A stretch of 19,388 nucleotides of DNA, taken from contig JOHN01000101.1 in NCBI GenBank assembly GCA_000719695.1, positions 1-19,388 of the forward strand. Reading direction: 5' to 3'. The notes below the pieces were generated by a model that was given only the letters and a program-made list of their open reading frames with translations, did not search any database and was not told where the DNA came from. Positions within the stretch are counted from its first letter, which is position 1. Every line of letters starts with the position of its first letter. The position numbers were made by a program, and so were the translations under genes. Shown here piece after piece: positions 8,034 through 15,906 of the stretch. This DNA comes from Streptomyces sp. NRRL F-6131. GTDB lineage: Bacteria; Actinomycetota; Actinomycetes; Streptomycetales; Streptomycetaceae.

Positions 8034-8039
8034 AGGCTA
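8034..8039 (-). promoter_or_regulatory. -10 box of a leaderless promoter for the histidine kinase
   Basis: TAGCCT on the minus strand, followed by 6 bases and then the GTG start, so transcription should begin at the start codon. At 17-base spacing the -35 is only GGTGGC (8057-8062), which is weak. No good ribosome site precedes the GTG. Confidence 0.55.
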
Positions 8040-8069
8040 ACGAACGGGCGCGACCCGCCACCGTCACCC

Positions 8070-8093
8070 TTCGTCGTCGCCGGGCCCGACGAA
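8070..8093 (-). terminator. possible terminator after the PP2C phosphatase gene
   Basis: A perfect 7-bp stem (8070-8076 with 8087-8093) and 10-base loop, 45 bases beyond the stop codon of the phosphatase gene and just before the kinase promoter. No T-run follows. Confidence 0.4.
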
Positions 8094-8137
8094 AGTCGTT
8101 CCCCGAGCCGGGGGACAGAGGGGCCGGGGCCGCAGCC

Positions 8138-10696
8138 TCAGCGGTAGGCGGTGAGCAGCAGCGCGATGTCGTCCACCCGGTGCGTCGAGCCGACCTCGCG
8201 CAGGACCCGGTCGGCCAGGCCGTCCAGCCCGGCCACGGCGACCAGCCGCCCGACCTCCGGGCCCGCCAGGGCCGAGCGCAGCCGGTCCACGCCCTCGTCG
8301 ATCTCCACCGCCGGGTCCTCGACCAGCCCGTCGGTGTAGAGCGCGAGCACCGAGCCCGGCTCCAGCAGCAGGTCGCTGACCGGGTACACGGCGTGCTGGA
8401 CCACGCCGAGCAGCGGCCCGCCGGCGATCGCCAGCGCCTCCGCCCGCCCGTCCGGGTGCCGGAGCACCGGCGGCAGGTGGCCGGCCCGGGCGACCAGGGC
8501 GGTGCCGTCCGCGGGGGTGAGCCGGATCAGGCAGCAGCTGGCGAGCAGCCCGGGGTCGAGGTCGAACAGCAGCTGGTTGGTGCGGGCGAGCACCTCGTCC
8601 GGCGGGTTGCCGCCGGTGGTGAAGGCGCGGACGGCGCTGCGCAGCTGGCCCATGGTGGCGGCCGCGCCGACGCTGTGCCCCTCGACGTCGCCGATGACCA
8701 GGCAGAGGTCCCGGCCGGTGACGATGGCGTCGTACCAGTCACCGCCGATCTCCATGCCCTGGGTGCCGGGCAGGTAGCGGGCCGCGATCCGGACCCCGTC
8801 CAGGCGCGGCAGCCGGTGCGGGAGCAGTGCCTGCTGGAGGCCGCGGGCCAGGGTGAACTCGGCGTCGTACAGCCGGGCACGCTCCAGGGCCTGGGCGATG
8901 AAGCCGGCCAGGGCGGTGAGCAGGCCGCGCTCCTCCAGGGTGAACGGCCGGGGCCGGTCGAAGCCGAGGATGCAGCTGCCGACCGGGTGACCGGAGGCGA
9001 TCAGCGGCAGGAACGCCCAGGCGCCCATGTTGTCGAGGGCCAGGTCGGGGTAGGCGGCGGCGAGCTGCTCGACGTTCTCGAAGAAGATCGGGGTGCCGGT
9101 GCTGAGCGCCTCGGCGCCGGGCACCCGTGCGCCGACCGGGGTGCCCTCGAAGGTGTCGAGGAAGCCGTCGGGGTAGCCGCTCTGCGAGACCAGGTGCAGG
9201 TGCTTCTCGCGGATCGCGTAGATCGCGAGTTCCTGCCCGCCGAGCGCCGGGAGGATCTCGTCGGCGACCGCCCGGCAGACCTCGCGGACGGTGACCGCCT
9301 CGCTCAGCGCGCTGGCCAGCTGGAGCAGGTGGTACATCACGCCGAGGCCGGTCCAGGTGCCGGGCGGGGCCGGTTCGGCGGAGGGGGCGGTGGCGTCCGG
9401 CGGCGGTTCGGCGGCCACCACCCGGCCGGTGACGCCGTGCGCGTCGGGGTAGAGCGAGAACGCCAGCCAGTGGTCCGGCGGCCGGCGGGCGAGGAAGGCG
9501 GTGGGCTGCTGGGAGAGCAGGGCGGCCCGGTAGCGGTTCTCGTACACCGGGTCGGAGAGCCAGGACAGCACCTGCCACGGGTGGTGGCCGACGAGGTCCT
9601 CGCGGCGGGCCTGGAGCAGCAGCTCGACGCTGTGGTTGGCGTAGGTGATCCGGCCGTCCGGGTCGAGCGAGAAGACGCCCTCGCGCAGGCGCTCCACGGC
9701 GGCGGCCGCGGCGGTGCCGGTCCGGGTGTCGAGCACGGCGCCGACCAGGCGCCCGCGGGTGCGGGGCCCGTCGCGCGGCACCCGGGCCCAGAGTTCGACG
9801 GGGTAAGGGTGGCCGTCGCGGTCCAGCACCCGCAGCCGGGCGGCGAGCTCCCGCCCCCGGTCGAGGGCGCCGCGCACGGCGGCGCGGAACTCCGGCAGGT
9901 CGCCGGGGGCGATCCGGGCGGCCAGGGTCTCGGCCCGGCCGTCGAAGTCGCCGGGGGCGAGGCCGAAGATCTCGCAGAACTGGTCGTCGGCGGTCACTTC
10001 GCCGGCCGCCACGTCCCAGTCGAACAGTCCGACCCGGGTGGTCGGCGCGGACGGCGGGGTGAGTTCGACGACCGTGGTCTCGCCGTTGGGCTCCACCGGG
10101 TGGCCGGACTCCTCCAGCCCGGCGAGTCCGGCGGCCAGCCTGGCGGCCACCGCGCGCACATGGCGGCGCGCGCCCTCGGGCACGCCGTCGTCGGAGGCCG
10201 CCCAGAGCACGCCGAGCACCCCGTACGTCTCCTCGCCCACCCGGAGGGGGACGCTGGCGGAGGCGAAGTCGTACGGCAGGCCGACGGCGAGCTGCGGGAA
10301 GCGGCGCATGGTGTCCTCGGTGTCGGCGAGGAGCACCGTCCGGCCGGTGCGGTAGCTGACCGCGATCGGCAGCGGCCCGGCGGCGGCGACCCGGCGGAAC
10401 GGGCCGAGGACGGAGAGCGGCACACCGGCGACCGCGCACAGCACCAGCGAGCGGCGGTCGCGGGAGCGCAGGTAGACGGTGGCGCCGTGCGCGGCGGTGC
10501 CGCCGAGCACGGTGCGCACGGCGGAGGTCAGCAGGGTGTCCCGTTCGCGCGCCGGGTCCGTCTCCGCCGACGGCTCCGGCGCGGTCCGGTTCCGGGCAGC
10601 GTCCTTCCCTGGACGGTGCGGGTCGGGTCGCACCGCCCGGGCGTCCCCGCTGCTGGGCGGCGGACCGGACGGGTCCGCCGGAGCACCCTGGCGCAT
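8138..10696 (-). CDS. SpoIIE-type PP2C serine/threonine phosphatase with GAF and PAS sensor domains
   Basis: An 852-residue soluble signalling protein. A disordered Pro/Arg-rich start (1-50) is followed by a GAF domain (about 52-195), a PAS-like domain (about 222-330), a second PAS (about 335-430, VFSLDPDGRITYANHS), a second GAF (about 455-605) and a PPM/SpoIIE phosphatase domain (about 612-852). The metal-binding acidic residues are intact: Asp653 (GGDWYD), Asp670 (VIGDVEGHS), Asp789 (LYTDGLVE) and Asp842/Asp843 (VDDIALLL). Such actinomycete phosphatases usually dephosphorylate anti-sigma-factor antagonists; no antagonist or anti-sigma gene is adjacent and there is no HATPase domain. A TTGACA-17-TAGCAA promoter ends 6 bases before ATG 10696, so the GAGAGG directly abutting the ATG is probably not used as a ribosome site. 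Confidence 0.95.
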   Translation of the reverse strand: MRQGAPADPSGPPPSSGDARAVRPDPHRPGKDAARNRTAPEPSAETDPARERDTLLTSAVRTVLGGTAAHGATVYLRSRDRRSLVLCAVAGVPLSVLGPFRRVAAAGPLPIAVSYRTGRTVLLADTEDTMRRFPQLAVGLPYDFASASVPLRVGEETYGVLGVLWAASDDGVPEGARRHVRAVAARLAAGLAGLEESGHPVEPNGETTVVELTPPSAPTTRVGLFDWDVAAGEVTADDQFCEIFGLAPGDFDGRAETLAARIAPGDLPEFRAAVRGALDRGRELAARLRVLDRDGHPYPVELWARVPRDGPRTRGRLVGAVLDTRTGTAAAAAVERLREGVFSLDPDGRITYANHSVELLLQARREDLVGHHPWQVLSWLSDPVYENRYRAALLSQQPTAFLARRPPDHWLAFSLYPDAHGVTGRVVAAEPPPDATAPSAEPAPPGTWTGLGVMYHLLQLASALSEAVTVREVCRAVADEILPALGGQELAIYAIREKHLHLVSQSGYPDGFLDTFEGTPVGARVPGAEALSTGTPIFFENVEQLAAAYPDLALDNMGAWAFLPLIASGHPVGSCILGFDRPRPFTLEERGLLTALAGFIAQALERARLYDAEFTLARGLQQALLPHRLPRLDGVRIAARYLPGTQGMEIGGDWYDAIVTGRDLCLVIGDVEGHSVGAAATMGQLRSAVRAFTTGGNPPDEVLARTNQLLFDLDPGLLASCCLIRLTPADGTALVARAGHLPPVLRHPDGRAEALAIAGGPLLGVVQHAVYPVSDLLLEPGSVLALYTDGLVEDPAVEIDEGVDRLRSALAGPEVGRLVAVAGLDGLADRVLREVGSTHRVDDIALLLTAYR

Positions 10697-10702
10697 CCTC
10701 TC

Positions 10703-10731
10703 TTGCTACGCCGGGCCCCAGGGGCTGTCAA
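10703..10731 (-). promoter_or_regulatory. consensus -35 promoter of the PP2C gene, leaderless geometry
   Basis: Minus strand TTGACA (10726-10731), 17-base spacer, TAGCAA (10703-10708), then 6 bases to the ATG. The -35 is a perfect match, and the predicted +1 is the A of the start codon. Confidence 0.7.
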
Positions 10732-10789
10732 GGCGAACCCCACCCGTCCCGGGATGCCCACCGGCCCCGGCCGCGCCACCATCGTGCCC

Positions 10790-11146
10790 ATGACGCCCCG
10801 CACCCCGGGCCCCGGCCCGACGACCGTGGTCAACCTGAAGGGCCACCGCGACGACCCGGCCCTCGCCGACGTGGTCTACGTCGGCCGGGCGGTGCACCGG
10901 GGCGGCTGGCACCTCGCCGAGTCGCCGCTGCACTGCCCGTTCCGGCCGGGCCCCGACCTCCCGCGGGAGCGGATGCTGGTGGAGTACCGCTCCTACCTGC
11001 TGGCCCGCCCGGAGCTGCTCGCGCTCGTCCCGGAGCTGCGGGGCCGGCGGCTCGGCTGCTGGTGCGCCCCGCTCCCCTGCCACGCGGACGTGCTGGCCGA
11101 CCTCGCCGACCACGGCGTCCCCGACCGACCCGACCGACCCAGCTGA
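10790..11146 (+). CDS. DUF4326 domain protein
   Basis: A 118-residue protein matching DUF4326: VVNLKGHR and VVYVGRAVHRGGW near residues 13-40, SPLHCPFRPG (45-54), then LVEYRSYLLARPELLALVPELRGRRLGCWCAPLPCHADVLADLA (63-106). The conserved CWC...CH cluster (Cys90, Cys92, Cys97, His98) suggests a metal site or thiol chemistry, but the family has no established function. No ribosome site precedes ATG 10790. A CACCAT box 7 bases upstream would fit a leaderless mRNA. In-frame GTG 10784 and ATG 10754 are alternatives. It is divergent from the PP2C gene with a 93-bp shared control region and is closed by a hairpin at 11200. Confidence 0.85.
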   Translation: MTPRTPGPGPTTVVNLKGHRDDPALADVVYVGRAVHRGGWHLAESPLHCPFRPGPDLPRERMLVEYRSYLLARPELLALVPELRGRRLGCWCAPLPCHADVLADLADHGVPDRPDRPS

Positions 11147-11199
11147 TGCGACGGCCCCGCTCGCCCCGGTCGCCCCCGGTCGCCCCGGCCGACCCACCC

Positions 11200-11216
11200 G
11201 TGCCGGGGCCCGGCAC
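11200..11216 (+). terminator. hairpin terminator after the DUF4326 gene
   Basis: GTGCCGG/CCGGCAC, a perfect 7-bp stem with a 3-base loop, 54 bases beyond the stop codon. It is preceded by short C-rich 10-bp repeats (about 11162-11190). Confidence 0.5.
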
Positions 11217-11358
11217 CCTGGCGGGACGGGTGCGCCGCCGGCGCTTGCCCGGAGGGGCCGGGGGTGGGCGCCCGGAGGGCGGCACGGGCCCGTGACTTGG
11301 GTATTCTCCGTGAACAGCGCAGCACGACGGCTGCCCCGGGGGAGACGAGTGAAGCAGC

Positions 11359-12654
11359 ATGGGGACCACACCGTCCGATCGTCCGGCGGGCGAGGCGTCC
11401 TGGCAGTGGGACGGCGACGACGAGACCACCGCGACCGCCCCCGCCGACGTGGTGAGCGGCGGTGCGGACGGCGACGGCGGCGGTCCGCGGCTGACCCGGC
11501 GACGGCTGCTGACGGGCGCCGGCCTCCTGGCGGCGGGCGCCGCCGTCTGGGGGGTGTCGCGGGCGGCGGACGGCTCGAAGCCCGAGCCGCCGAAGCCGCG
11601 GCCGCTGCCGACCCGGCTGTCCGGGGCGGAGCCGGCCTGGGTGTACCGGGGCGAGGAGCCGATGCGGCCGGCGCGCCTGACCGGCCGGCTGTTCGCGCCC
11701 GCCTACGTGACGGCCGCCGGCCTGCGGCTGCTCGACCCGGCGACGGGCGCCGTCACCAGCACCGTCAAGGAGCCGACCCCGCCGGGCCGGCCGGAGGACG
11801 CGCCGCTGATCGTCGGAGCGGGCCGGCTCTACTCCGCCTCCCCCGGCCATCTGGACGCCCGGGCGCTGACCGGCCCGGCGGCCGGCTGGAGCCGGCCGTT
11901 CCCGCCGGAGCTGGGCGAGCGGATCACCGTCCTCGGCTGCGACGGCTCCCTGGTGTACGGCACGGTCAGCAACCGGGCCGACGTCCGCGGCACCCTGTTC
12001 GCCCTGGACGCCAACGGCGACGGCCCGCGCTGGTCCCGCCCGGTCGCGGAGCGCGGCGAGTCCTCGGTCACCGTGCTGGACACAGGCGCCGGCCGGCTGC
12101 TCGCCTGGGACGCCGACCCGACCGCCGGCCTCACGCTGCTGGACGGCACCACCGGGCAGCGGCTCTGGTCCGCCGCGGGTGCCGGCCCCGCCTGGTCCGC
12201 CCTGGACCAGCGGCACCTCTTCGTCCCCGACGGGCCCGGGGTGCGGACCCTGCGGCTGACGGACGGCACGCCCGGCTGGTCGGTGCAGCCCGGCCGGGGC
12301 GAGGAGTGGCGGGTCCTGTCGGCGCTCAGCGACGAGTTCCGGGTGTACGTGCTGCGCGACAACGGCCTGATCACCGCCCACGAGGCGGGCGGGGGCGAAC
12401 AGGTCTGGCAGCGGCAGCTGCCGTTCCGCCTCGACCGGCGCTGCCGCCCACTGCTGACCAGCGGCGGCCTGATCGTGCCGGGCCCGGCCGAGGCGGGCGT
12501 CGTCGGCGTCGAGGCGGAGACCGGCCGGAACTCCACGATCTTCGCCGACAGCGGACCCGGGGTCGACGTCTGGTCGGTCTTCAGCGACGGCTCCCGGCTC
12601 TACGCGGGCCACGACACCACCCTCTACTGCCTGGGTCCGCTGCCCGTGCCGTGA
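11359..12654 (+). CDS. twin-arginine exported PQQ-type beta-propeller protein
   Basis: A 431-residue protein. After a disordered acidic N-terminus comes RLTRRRLLTGAGLLAAGAAVWG (residues 44-65), a twin-arginine type signal or membrane anchor with Arg47-Arg49. From about residue 85 it consists of repeated beta-propeller blades of the PQQ_2 type, with recurring patterns such as GLRLLDPATGAVTST, GTLFALDANGDGPRWSRP, LTLLDGTTGQRLWSA and GLITAHEAGGGEQVWQRQ. Such propellers act as scaffolds for protein interaction or ligand binding outside the cell; I see no evidence of an enzyme. A TATTCT box at 11302-11307 could be the -10, with a start about 45 bases before the ATG. The ribosome site is weak (GAAG at 4 bases, GGAG at 15). 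The next gene lies 70 bp downstream and may be co-transcribed. Confidence 0.88.
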   Translation: MGTTPSDRPAGEASWQWDGDDETTATAPADVVSGGADGDGGGPRLTRRRLLTGAGLLAAGAAVWGVSRAADGSKPEPPKPRPLPTRLSGAEPAWVYRGEEPMRPARLTGRLFAPAYVTAAGLRLLDPATGAVTSTVKEPTPPGRPEDAPLIVGAGRLYSASPGHLDARALTGPAAGWSRPFPPELGERITVLGCDGSLVYGTVSNRADVRGTLFALDANGDGPRWSRPVAERGESSVTVLDTGAGRLLAWDADPTAGLTLLDGTTGQRLWSAAGAGPAWSALDQRHLFVPDGPGVRTLRLTDGTPGWSVQPGRGEEWRVLSALSDEFRVYVLRDNGLITAHEAGGGEQVWQRQLPFRLDRRCRPLLTSGGLIVPGPAEAGVVGVEAETGRNSTIFADSGPGVDVWSVFSDGSRLYAGHDTTLYCLGPLPVP

Positions 12655-12724
12655 ACGGCCGTCCCGTTCGACGACGAGCGCCGTCCGCCCCGGCCCTCCA
12701 CCTCCTCGACCGCAGGATGATGCC

Positions 12725-13360
12725 GTGCCGATTCACCCGATCTCGCCCGACCGCCTCGTCGAGCTGCTCGCCGACCGGATCGCCGCGCTGCCCGGAGCCG
12801 GCGCGCGCCGGGTGCGGGTGGCCGTGGACGGCGCCGCCGCAGCCCGGCCCGGGGACCTCGCGGACGCCCTGGTCGAGCCGCTGCGGCTGCGCGGCCTGCC
12901 GACGCTGCGGGTCGCGGCGGCGGGTTTCCTGCGCCCGGCCTCGGTCCGGCTGGAGTACGGCAAGCAGGACGCGGACGCCTTCCACGACCTCTGGCTCGAC
13001 GACGGCGCGCTGCTGCGCGAGGTCCTGGACCCGCTGGAGCCCGGCGGCAGCGGTCGGGTGCTGCCCTCGCTCCGGGACCCGGTGACCGACCGCGCCACCC
13101 GGGCGCCGTACACGGAGCTGGCGCCGGGCGGGGTGCTGCTGCTGGACGGCGCGCTGCTGCTCGGCCGGTGGCTGCCGCTGGAGCTGACCGTCCACCTGGC
13201 GCTCTCCCCGGCCGCGCTGGCCCGCCGGACCGCGCCGGAGGAGCGGTGGACCCTACCCGCCTTCGCCCGCTACGAGGCGGAGACGGTGCCGGTCGAGGCG
13301 GCCGATCTGACCGTGCGGTTCGACGACCCCCGCCACCCGGCCTTGGTCGAACGCGCCTGA
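12725..13360 (+). CDS. uridine kinase-like protein with degenerate P-loop
   Basis: A 211-residue protein of the uridine kinase/nucleoside kinase-like P-loop group as found in streptomycetes. The region that should be Walker A reads VAVDGAAAARPGDLADAL (residues 32-49): the leading VAVDG is kept, but the glycines and the invariant Gly-Lys-Ser/Thr are replaced by Ala-Arg-Pro-Gly. The rest is well conserved: FLRPASVRLEYGKQDADAFHDLWLDDGALLREVLDPL, RVLPSLRDPVTDRATRAPYTELAPGGVLLLDGALLLGRW, and ALARRTAPEERWTLPAFARYEAE. It therefore probably does not bind ATP in the normal way and may be a pseudokinase or use another donor. Coding quality is good, so it is not a decayed gene. GTG 12725 follows AGGA at 7 bases. 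Confidence 0.85.
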   Translation: MPIHPISPDRLVELLADRIAALPGAGARRVRVAVDGAAAARPGDLADALVEPLRLRGLPTLRVAAAGFLRPASVRLEYGKQDADAFHDLWLDDGALLREVLDPLEPGGSGRVLPSLRDPVTDRATRAPYTELAPGGVLLLDGALLLGRWLPLELTVHLALSPAALARRTAPEERWTLPAFARYEAETVPVEAADLTVRFDDPRHPALVERA

Positions 13361-13370
13361 CCGCGACGGG

Positions 13371-13404
13371 GCCCGGGAGCCCGACTGCCCGAACGGACCC
13401 GGGC
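13371..13404. terminator. possible bidirectional terminator between convergent genes
   Basis: GCCCGGG (13371-13377) pairs with CCCGGGC (13398-13404) over a 20-base loop, in the 72-bp gap between the kinase-like gene and the glycosylase gene. The loop is long and there is no T-run, so confidence is modest. Confidence 0.35.
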
Positions 13405-13432
13405 GGGCCGCGGGACCTTGCCCGAACGGGCC

Positions 13433-14272
13433 TCAGCGCCCGCCCCGGGCGCGCGACCCGATCGGCGCGTACCGTCCCGCCGGGGCCGGGCCGCGCTGGC
13501 AGTACGGGCACCAGTACGCCGGCCGGTCCTGCGGCGGCGTGCCGTGGTGCGCCGTCAACACCAGGGTGCCGCAGCGCGGGCACGGCCGCCCGGCCCGGCC
13601 GTAGACCCAGTGCTGGTGGCCGCGCCGGGTGTCACCGGTGGTGATGTGGCCCGAGCGCAGCCGGTTGGCGTCCAGGAGCTGGTGGGCCCGGGCCACCAGC
13701 CGGTCGGGGCTCGCCAGTTCGCCGACCGGGGTCCACGGGGTGACCCCGGCCAGGTAGCAGAGCTCGTTGGCGTAGACGTTGCCGACGCCGGCCAGGTTGC
13801 GCTGGTCGAGCAGCGCCTCGGCGAGCGGCCGGGCCGGGTGGGCGAGGAGCCGGTGGACGGCCTCGGCCGGGTCCCAGTCGGGCCCGAGCAGATCGGGCCC
13901 GAGGTGGCCGACGGCGCGCGGCTCGTCGGCGGTGCGCAGCAGTTCGACCACGGGCAGCCGGTAGCCGACGGCGGTGCCGCGCTCGGTGCCGAGGACGGCC
14001 CTGATCTGCGAGTGCGGCCCGCCGGTCCAGCGCTCGCCGGGACCGAAGACCGCCCAGCGGCCGTCCATCCGCAGATGGGTGTGGAGGGTGAGCCCGCCTT
14101 CGAGGCGGGTGAGCAGGTGCTTGCCGCGCGGGACGACCTCCAGCACCCGGCGCCCGGCGAGGGCGGCGGTGGCGTGGGCGGGCACGCGCAGTTCGGCGGT
14201 GGTCAGCACCTGCCCGGCGAGGGTCTCGTGCAGACGGGCCGCCGCGCGGTAGACGGAGTCACCTTCGGGCAT
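13433..14272 (-). CDS. nei: Nei/Fpg-family DNA glycosylase / AP lyase (endonuclease VIII type)
   Basis: A 279-residue base-excision repair enzyme. After methionine removal the N-terminus is Pro-Glu (PEGDSVYRAA), the catalytic nucleophile and acid of the family. Lys51 (PRGKHL) is the conserved beta-hairpin lysine. The H2TH region contains LLDQRNLAGVGNVYANE (residues 155-170). A zinc finger is formed by Cys231, Cys234, Cys255 and Cys258 (CPRC...CPYC). The enzyme removes oxidised bases and cleaves the abasic site. The PEGD start favours Nei (endonuclease VIII), and the protein resembles actinobacterial Nei2. ATG 14272 follows GGAGGA. It stands alone, convergent to the kinase-like gene, with the metalloprotease gene upstream ended by a strong terminator. 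Confidence 0.92.
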   Translation of the reverse strand: MPEGDSVYRAAARLHETLAGQVLTTAELRVPAHATAALAGRRVLEVVPRGKHLLTRLEGGLTLHTHLRMDGRWAVFGPGERWTGGPHSQIRAVLGTERGTAVGYRLPVVELLRTADEPRAVGHLGPDLLGPDWDPAEAVHRLLAHPARPLAEALLDQRNLAGVGNVYANELCYLAGVTPWTPVGELASPDRLVARAHQLLDANRLRSGHITTGDTRRGHQHWVYGRAGRPCPRCGTLVLTAHHGTPPQDRPAYWCPYCQRGPAPAGRYAPIGSRARGGR

Positions 14273-14583
14273 GGACCCATCCTCCCTCCGCGCGGCGGAC
14301 CACGACCACCCCGGCAGGGCGGGACGCGCTCGGTGAGGTGCCGGCCGGCCGACCCGCCGGCCCGGCCGAGCAGGACCGAGCAGGGCCGAGCAGGGCTCCG
14401 CGGTCTCCGCCGAGGCCGCGGCCGCGGCCGCCGACCACGACCGGCGCGGGCCGCTCCTCCGGCACCGCGCCGGACATGGTTCTGGCGGGTGCGCGGCGTC
14501 GTCGCCACGCACCCGCCAGGGTCTTCGGGGTGCGGCCTGCGGATCCTCGGGGGACCCTCGGGTGCGCGGAACCTGCCTGACCG
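14273..14583. other. 311-bp intergenic region with terminator and short repeats
   Basis: Besides the terminator at 14482-14519, it contains a three-copy 10-bp repeat (ccgagcaggg-type, 14366-14395) and a 16-bp GC palindrome (14414-14429). A 72-residue minus-strand frame starting at 14477 has no ribosome site and overlaps the glycosylase start; I do not consider it a gene. No convincing promoter for the glycosylase was found. Confidence 0.6.
14482..14519 (-). terminator. strong hairpin terminator after the metalloprotease gene
   Basis: A perfect 12-bp stem (14482-14493 with 14508-14519), one mismatch, then GGCG/CGCC around a TCGT loop. It lies 64 bases past the metalloprotease stop codon on the minus strand. 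Confidence 0.8.
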
Positions 14584-15597
14584 TCAGGCCCGGTACGAGG
14601 CCCAGGCGTTCGCCATCCGGGCGACCTGGCCCGGGGTGAACTGCGTCATGCAGGAGTCGTAGGTGTAGTCCATGAAGTTGTGGATCGGGTCGACGCCGGT
14701 GGCCGTGCAGGTGTCCCGGCCGGCCGGGCACTGGAAGGCCGCGCTCTGCTCGGCCGGGGTGTCGGCGACGTAGTCGCCCTGGCCGCCGCAGCCGCCCTGG
14801 AAGGTGTGGTAGAGCCCGAGCCAGTGGCCGACCTCGTGGGTGGCGGTGTCGCCCTCGTTGTAGTTGGCGGCCGAGCCGCCGGGGAACGAGGAGTCGAGGA
14901 TGACCACGCCGTCGTCCGTCGGGTTGGAGCGGTACGAGCTGGGGAACGTCGCCCAGCCGAGCAGCGACTGGCCCAGCTTGGCGGTGTAGAGGTTGAGGGC
15001 GTTGGCCGCGCCCTTGCGCAGCTTGGTCTTCATCGCCTTCTCGGCGCTGGAGCCCGGGCTGACGCCGTTGTACCAGGTGGCGTTGTCGGTGTAGTCGGTG
15101 GCGACCAGCTGGAACCGGAACTGGCTCGCGGTGTTGCCGCTGCCCTGGCCGCTGTACGCCGCGTTGAGGACGTCGATCTGCTTGGTGATGGTCGCCGCCG
15201 ACAGCTTGCCGGTGCTGCCGGAGTGGACGACGTGCACGTAGACCGGGACGGTCGTGGTGGCGGCCAGCTCGCCGGGAGCGAGCAGGGCGTTGCCCTGGGC
15301 GGAGTGCGCCAGCTGGGCGAGCCGGCTCTGGAGGTCGGCGTCCATGGCCTTGGCCTGGGCGTCGGTGACGGCGTTGGGCTCCTGGCCGGCGGGGTGGCCG
15401 GCGGGCTTGCGGGCGGCCGCGTCCTGGGCCGCGTCGCCGGTGCACTCGGTGGAGGTCGGGGCCTTGGCGGCGGCCGCACTCGCGGTGGTGAACGCGGTGG
15501 GGGCCGCGAACTGGGTGAGACCGAGGGCGGCGACGACGGCGGCCGCACCGAGGAATCTGCCGGTGGCACGCGAGGGAACACGGGCGGAACGACGCAT
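14584..15597 (-). CDS. secreted M43-type (pappalysin-like) zinc metalloprotease
   Basis: A 337-residue exported protease. The basic start and hydrophobic core of residues 1-43 (ending TTASAAAA) form a signal peptide. A region of about 70 residues before the catalytic domain may act as a propeptide. The catalytic domain (about 113-337) contains [16 protein letters not shown], that is HEXXHXXGXXH with His254, Glu255, His258 and His264, and the downstream Met-turn NFMDYTYD (Met309). The cysteines at 270, 290, 297 and 316 fit the extracellular disulphides of the family. It should be a metzincin endopeptidase acting outside the cell; the substrate is unknown. ATG 15597 follows AGGAG at 5 bases, which rules out the longer frame. 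Upstream lies a TCAGA-type dyad cluster. Confidence 0.93.
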   Translation of the reverse strand: MRRSARVPSRATGRFLGAAAVVAALGLTQFAAPTAFTTASAAAAKAPTSTECTGDAAQDAAARKPAGHPAGQEPNAVTDAQAKAMDADLQSRLAQLAHSAQGNALLAPGELAATTTVPVYVHVVHSGSTGKLSAATITKQIDVLNAAYSGQGSGNTASQFRFQLVATDYTDNATWYNGVSPGSSAEKAMKTKLRKGAANALNLYTAKLGQSLLGWATFPSSYRSNPTDDGVVILDSSFPGGSAANYNEGDTATHEVGHWLGLYHTFQGGCGGQGDYVADTPAEQSAAFQCPAGRDTCTATGVDPIHNFMDYTYDSCMTQFTPGQVARMANAWASYRA

Positions 15598-15906
15598 CTG
15601 CGCTCCTGAGGGGGATGGTGGGGGACGGCGGTTGAGGGGGGCCGCCGAGCCACAGGCTACGCAGGGTCGCGTGTACGCGTCAGACTTGTTCCGGCCTGGA
15701 ACTTCTGACGACAAATCAGACATAATCCGGAAGTTTGAGCGATTGAACCTCGCCGCACATGGAGCATTTCCCGTCGCGCGCATGCGCACAGTACCGGCCC
15801 CGGCCTGTCCGAAACGTGACACCCCGTCTGCCCCGCGGCGCGGCGCGCGACCGGCGGAATAGGACGAACAGGATGAAACCGGGCGCCCCGGACCGCCTCG
15901 CCGAGA
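15598..15906. other. intergenic region upstream of the metalloprotease gene
   Basis: It holds the dyad cluster at 15679-15721 and must contain the metalloprotease promoter, although no clear -35/-10 pair stands out (best: TTCAAT-17-TATGTC on the minus strand, weak). The distal part carries short GC-rich repeats and overlaps no recognisable gene. Plus- and minus-strand frames through it have poor codon character. Confidence 0.5.
15679..15721. promoter_or_regulatory. TCAGA/TCTGA dyad cluster, candidate operator
   Basis: GTCAGA (15679-15684), TCTGAC (15704-15709) and TCAGAC (15716-15721) form two overlapping inverted repeats. The first also encloses TTCC/GGAA around a 5-base centre. The cluster is 82-124 bp upstream of the metalloprotease start, in an AT-richer patch typical of control regions. 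Confidence 0.45.

Noticed and set aside
8180..11146. Very long plus-strand frame antisense to the PP2C phosphatase
   Set aside because: It is a GC-rich antisense shadow. Only its last 118 codons, the DUF4326 protein, are real.
14259..14477. 72-residue minus-strand frame between metalloprotease and glycosylase
   Set aside because: It has no ribosome site, low-complexity sequence, and overlaps the glycosylase start; codon character is poor in its second half.
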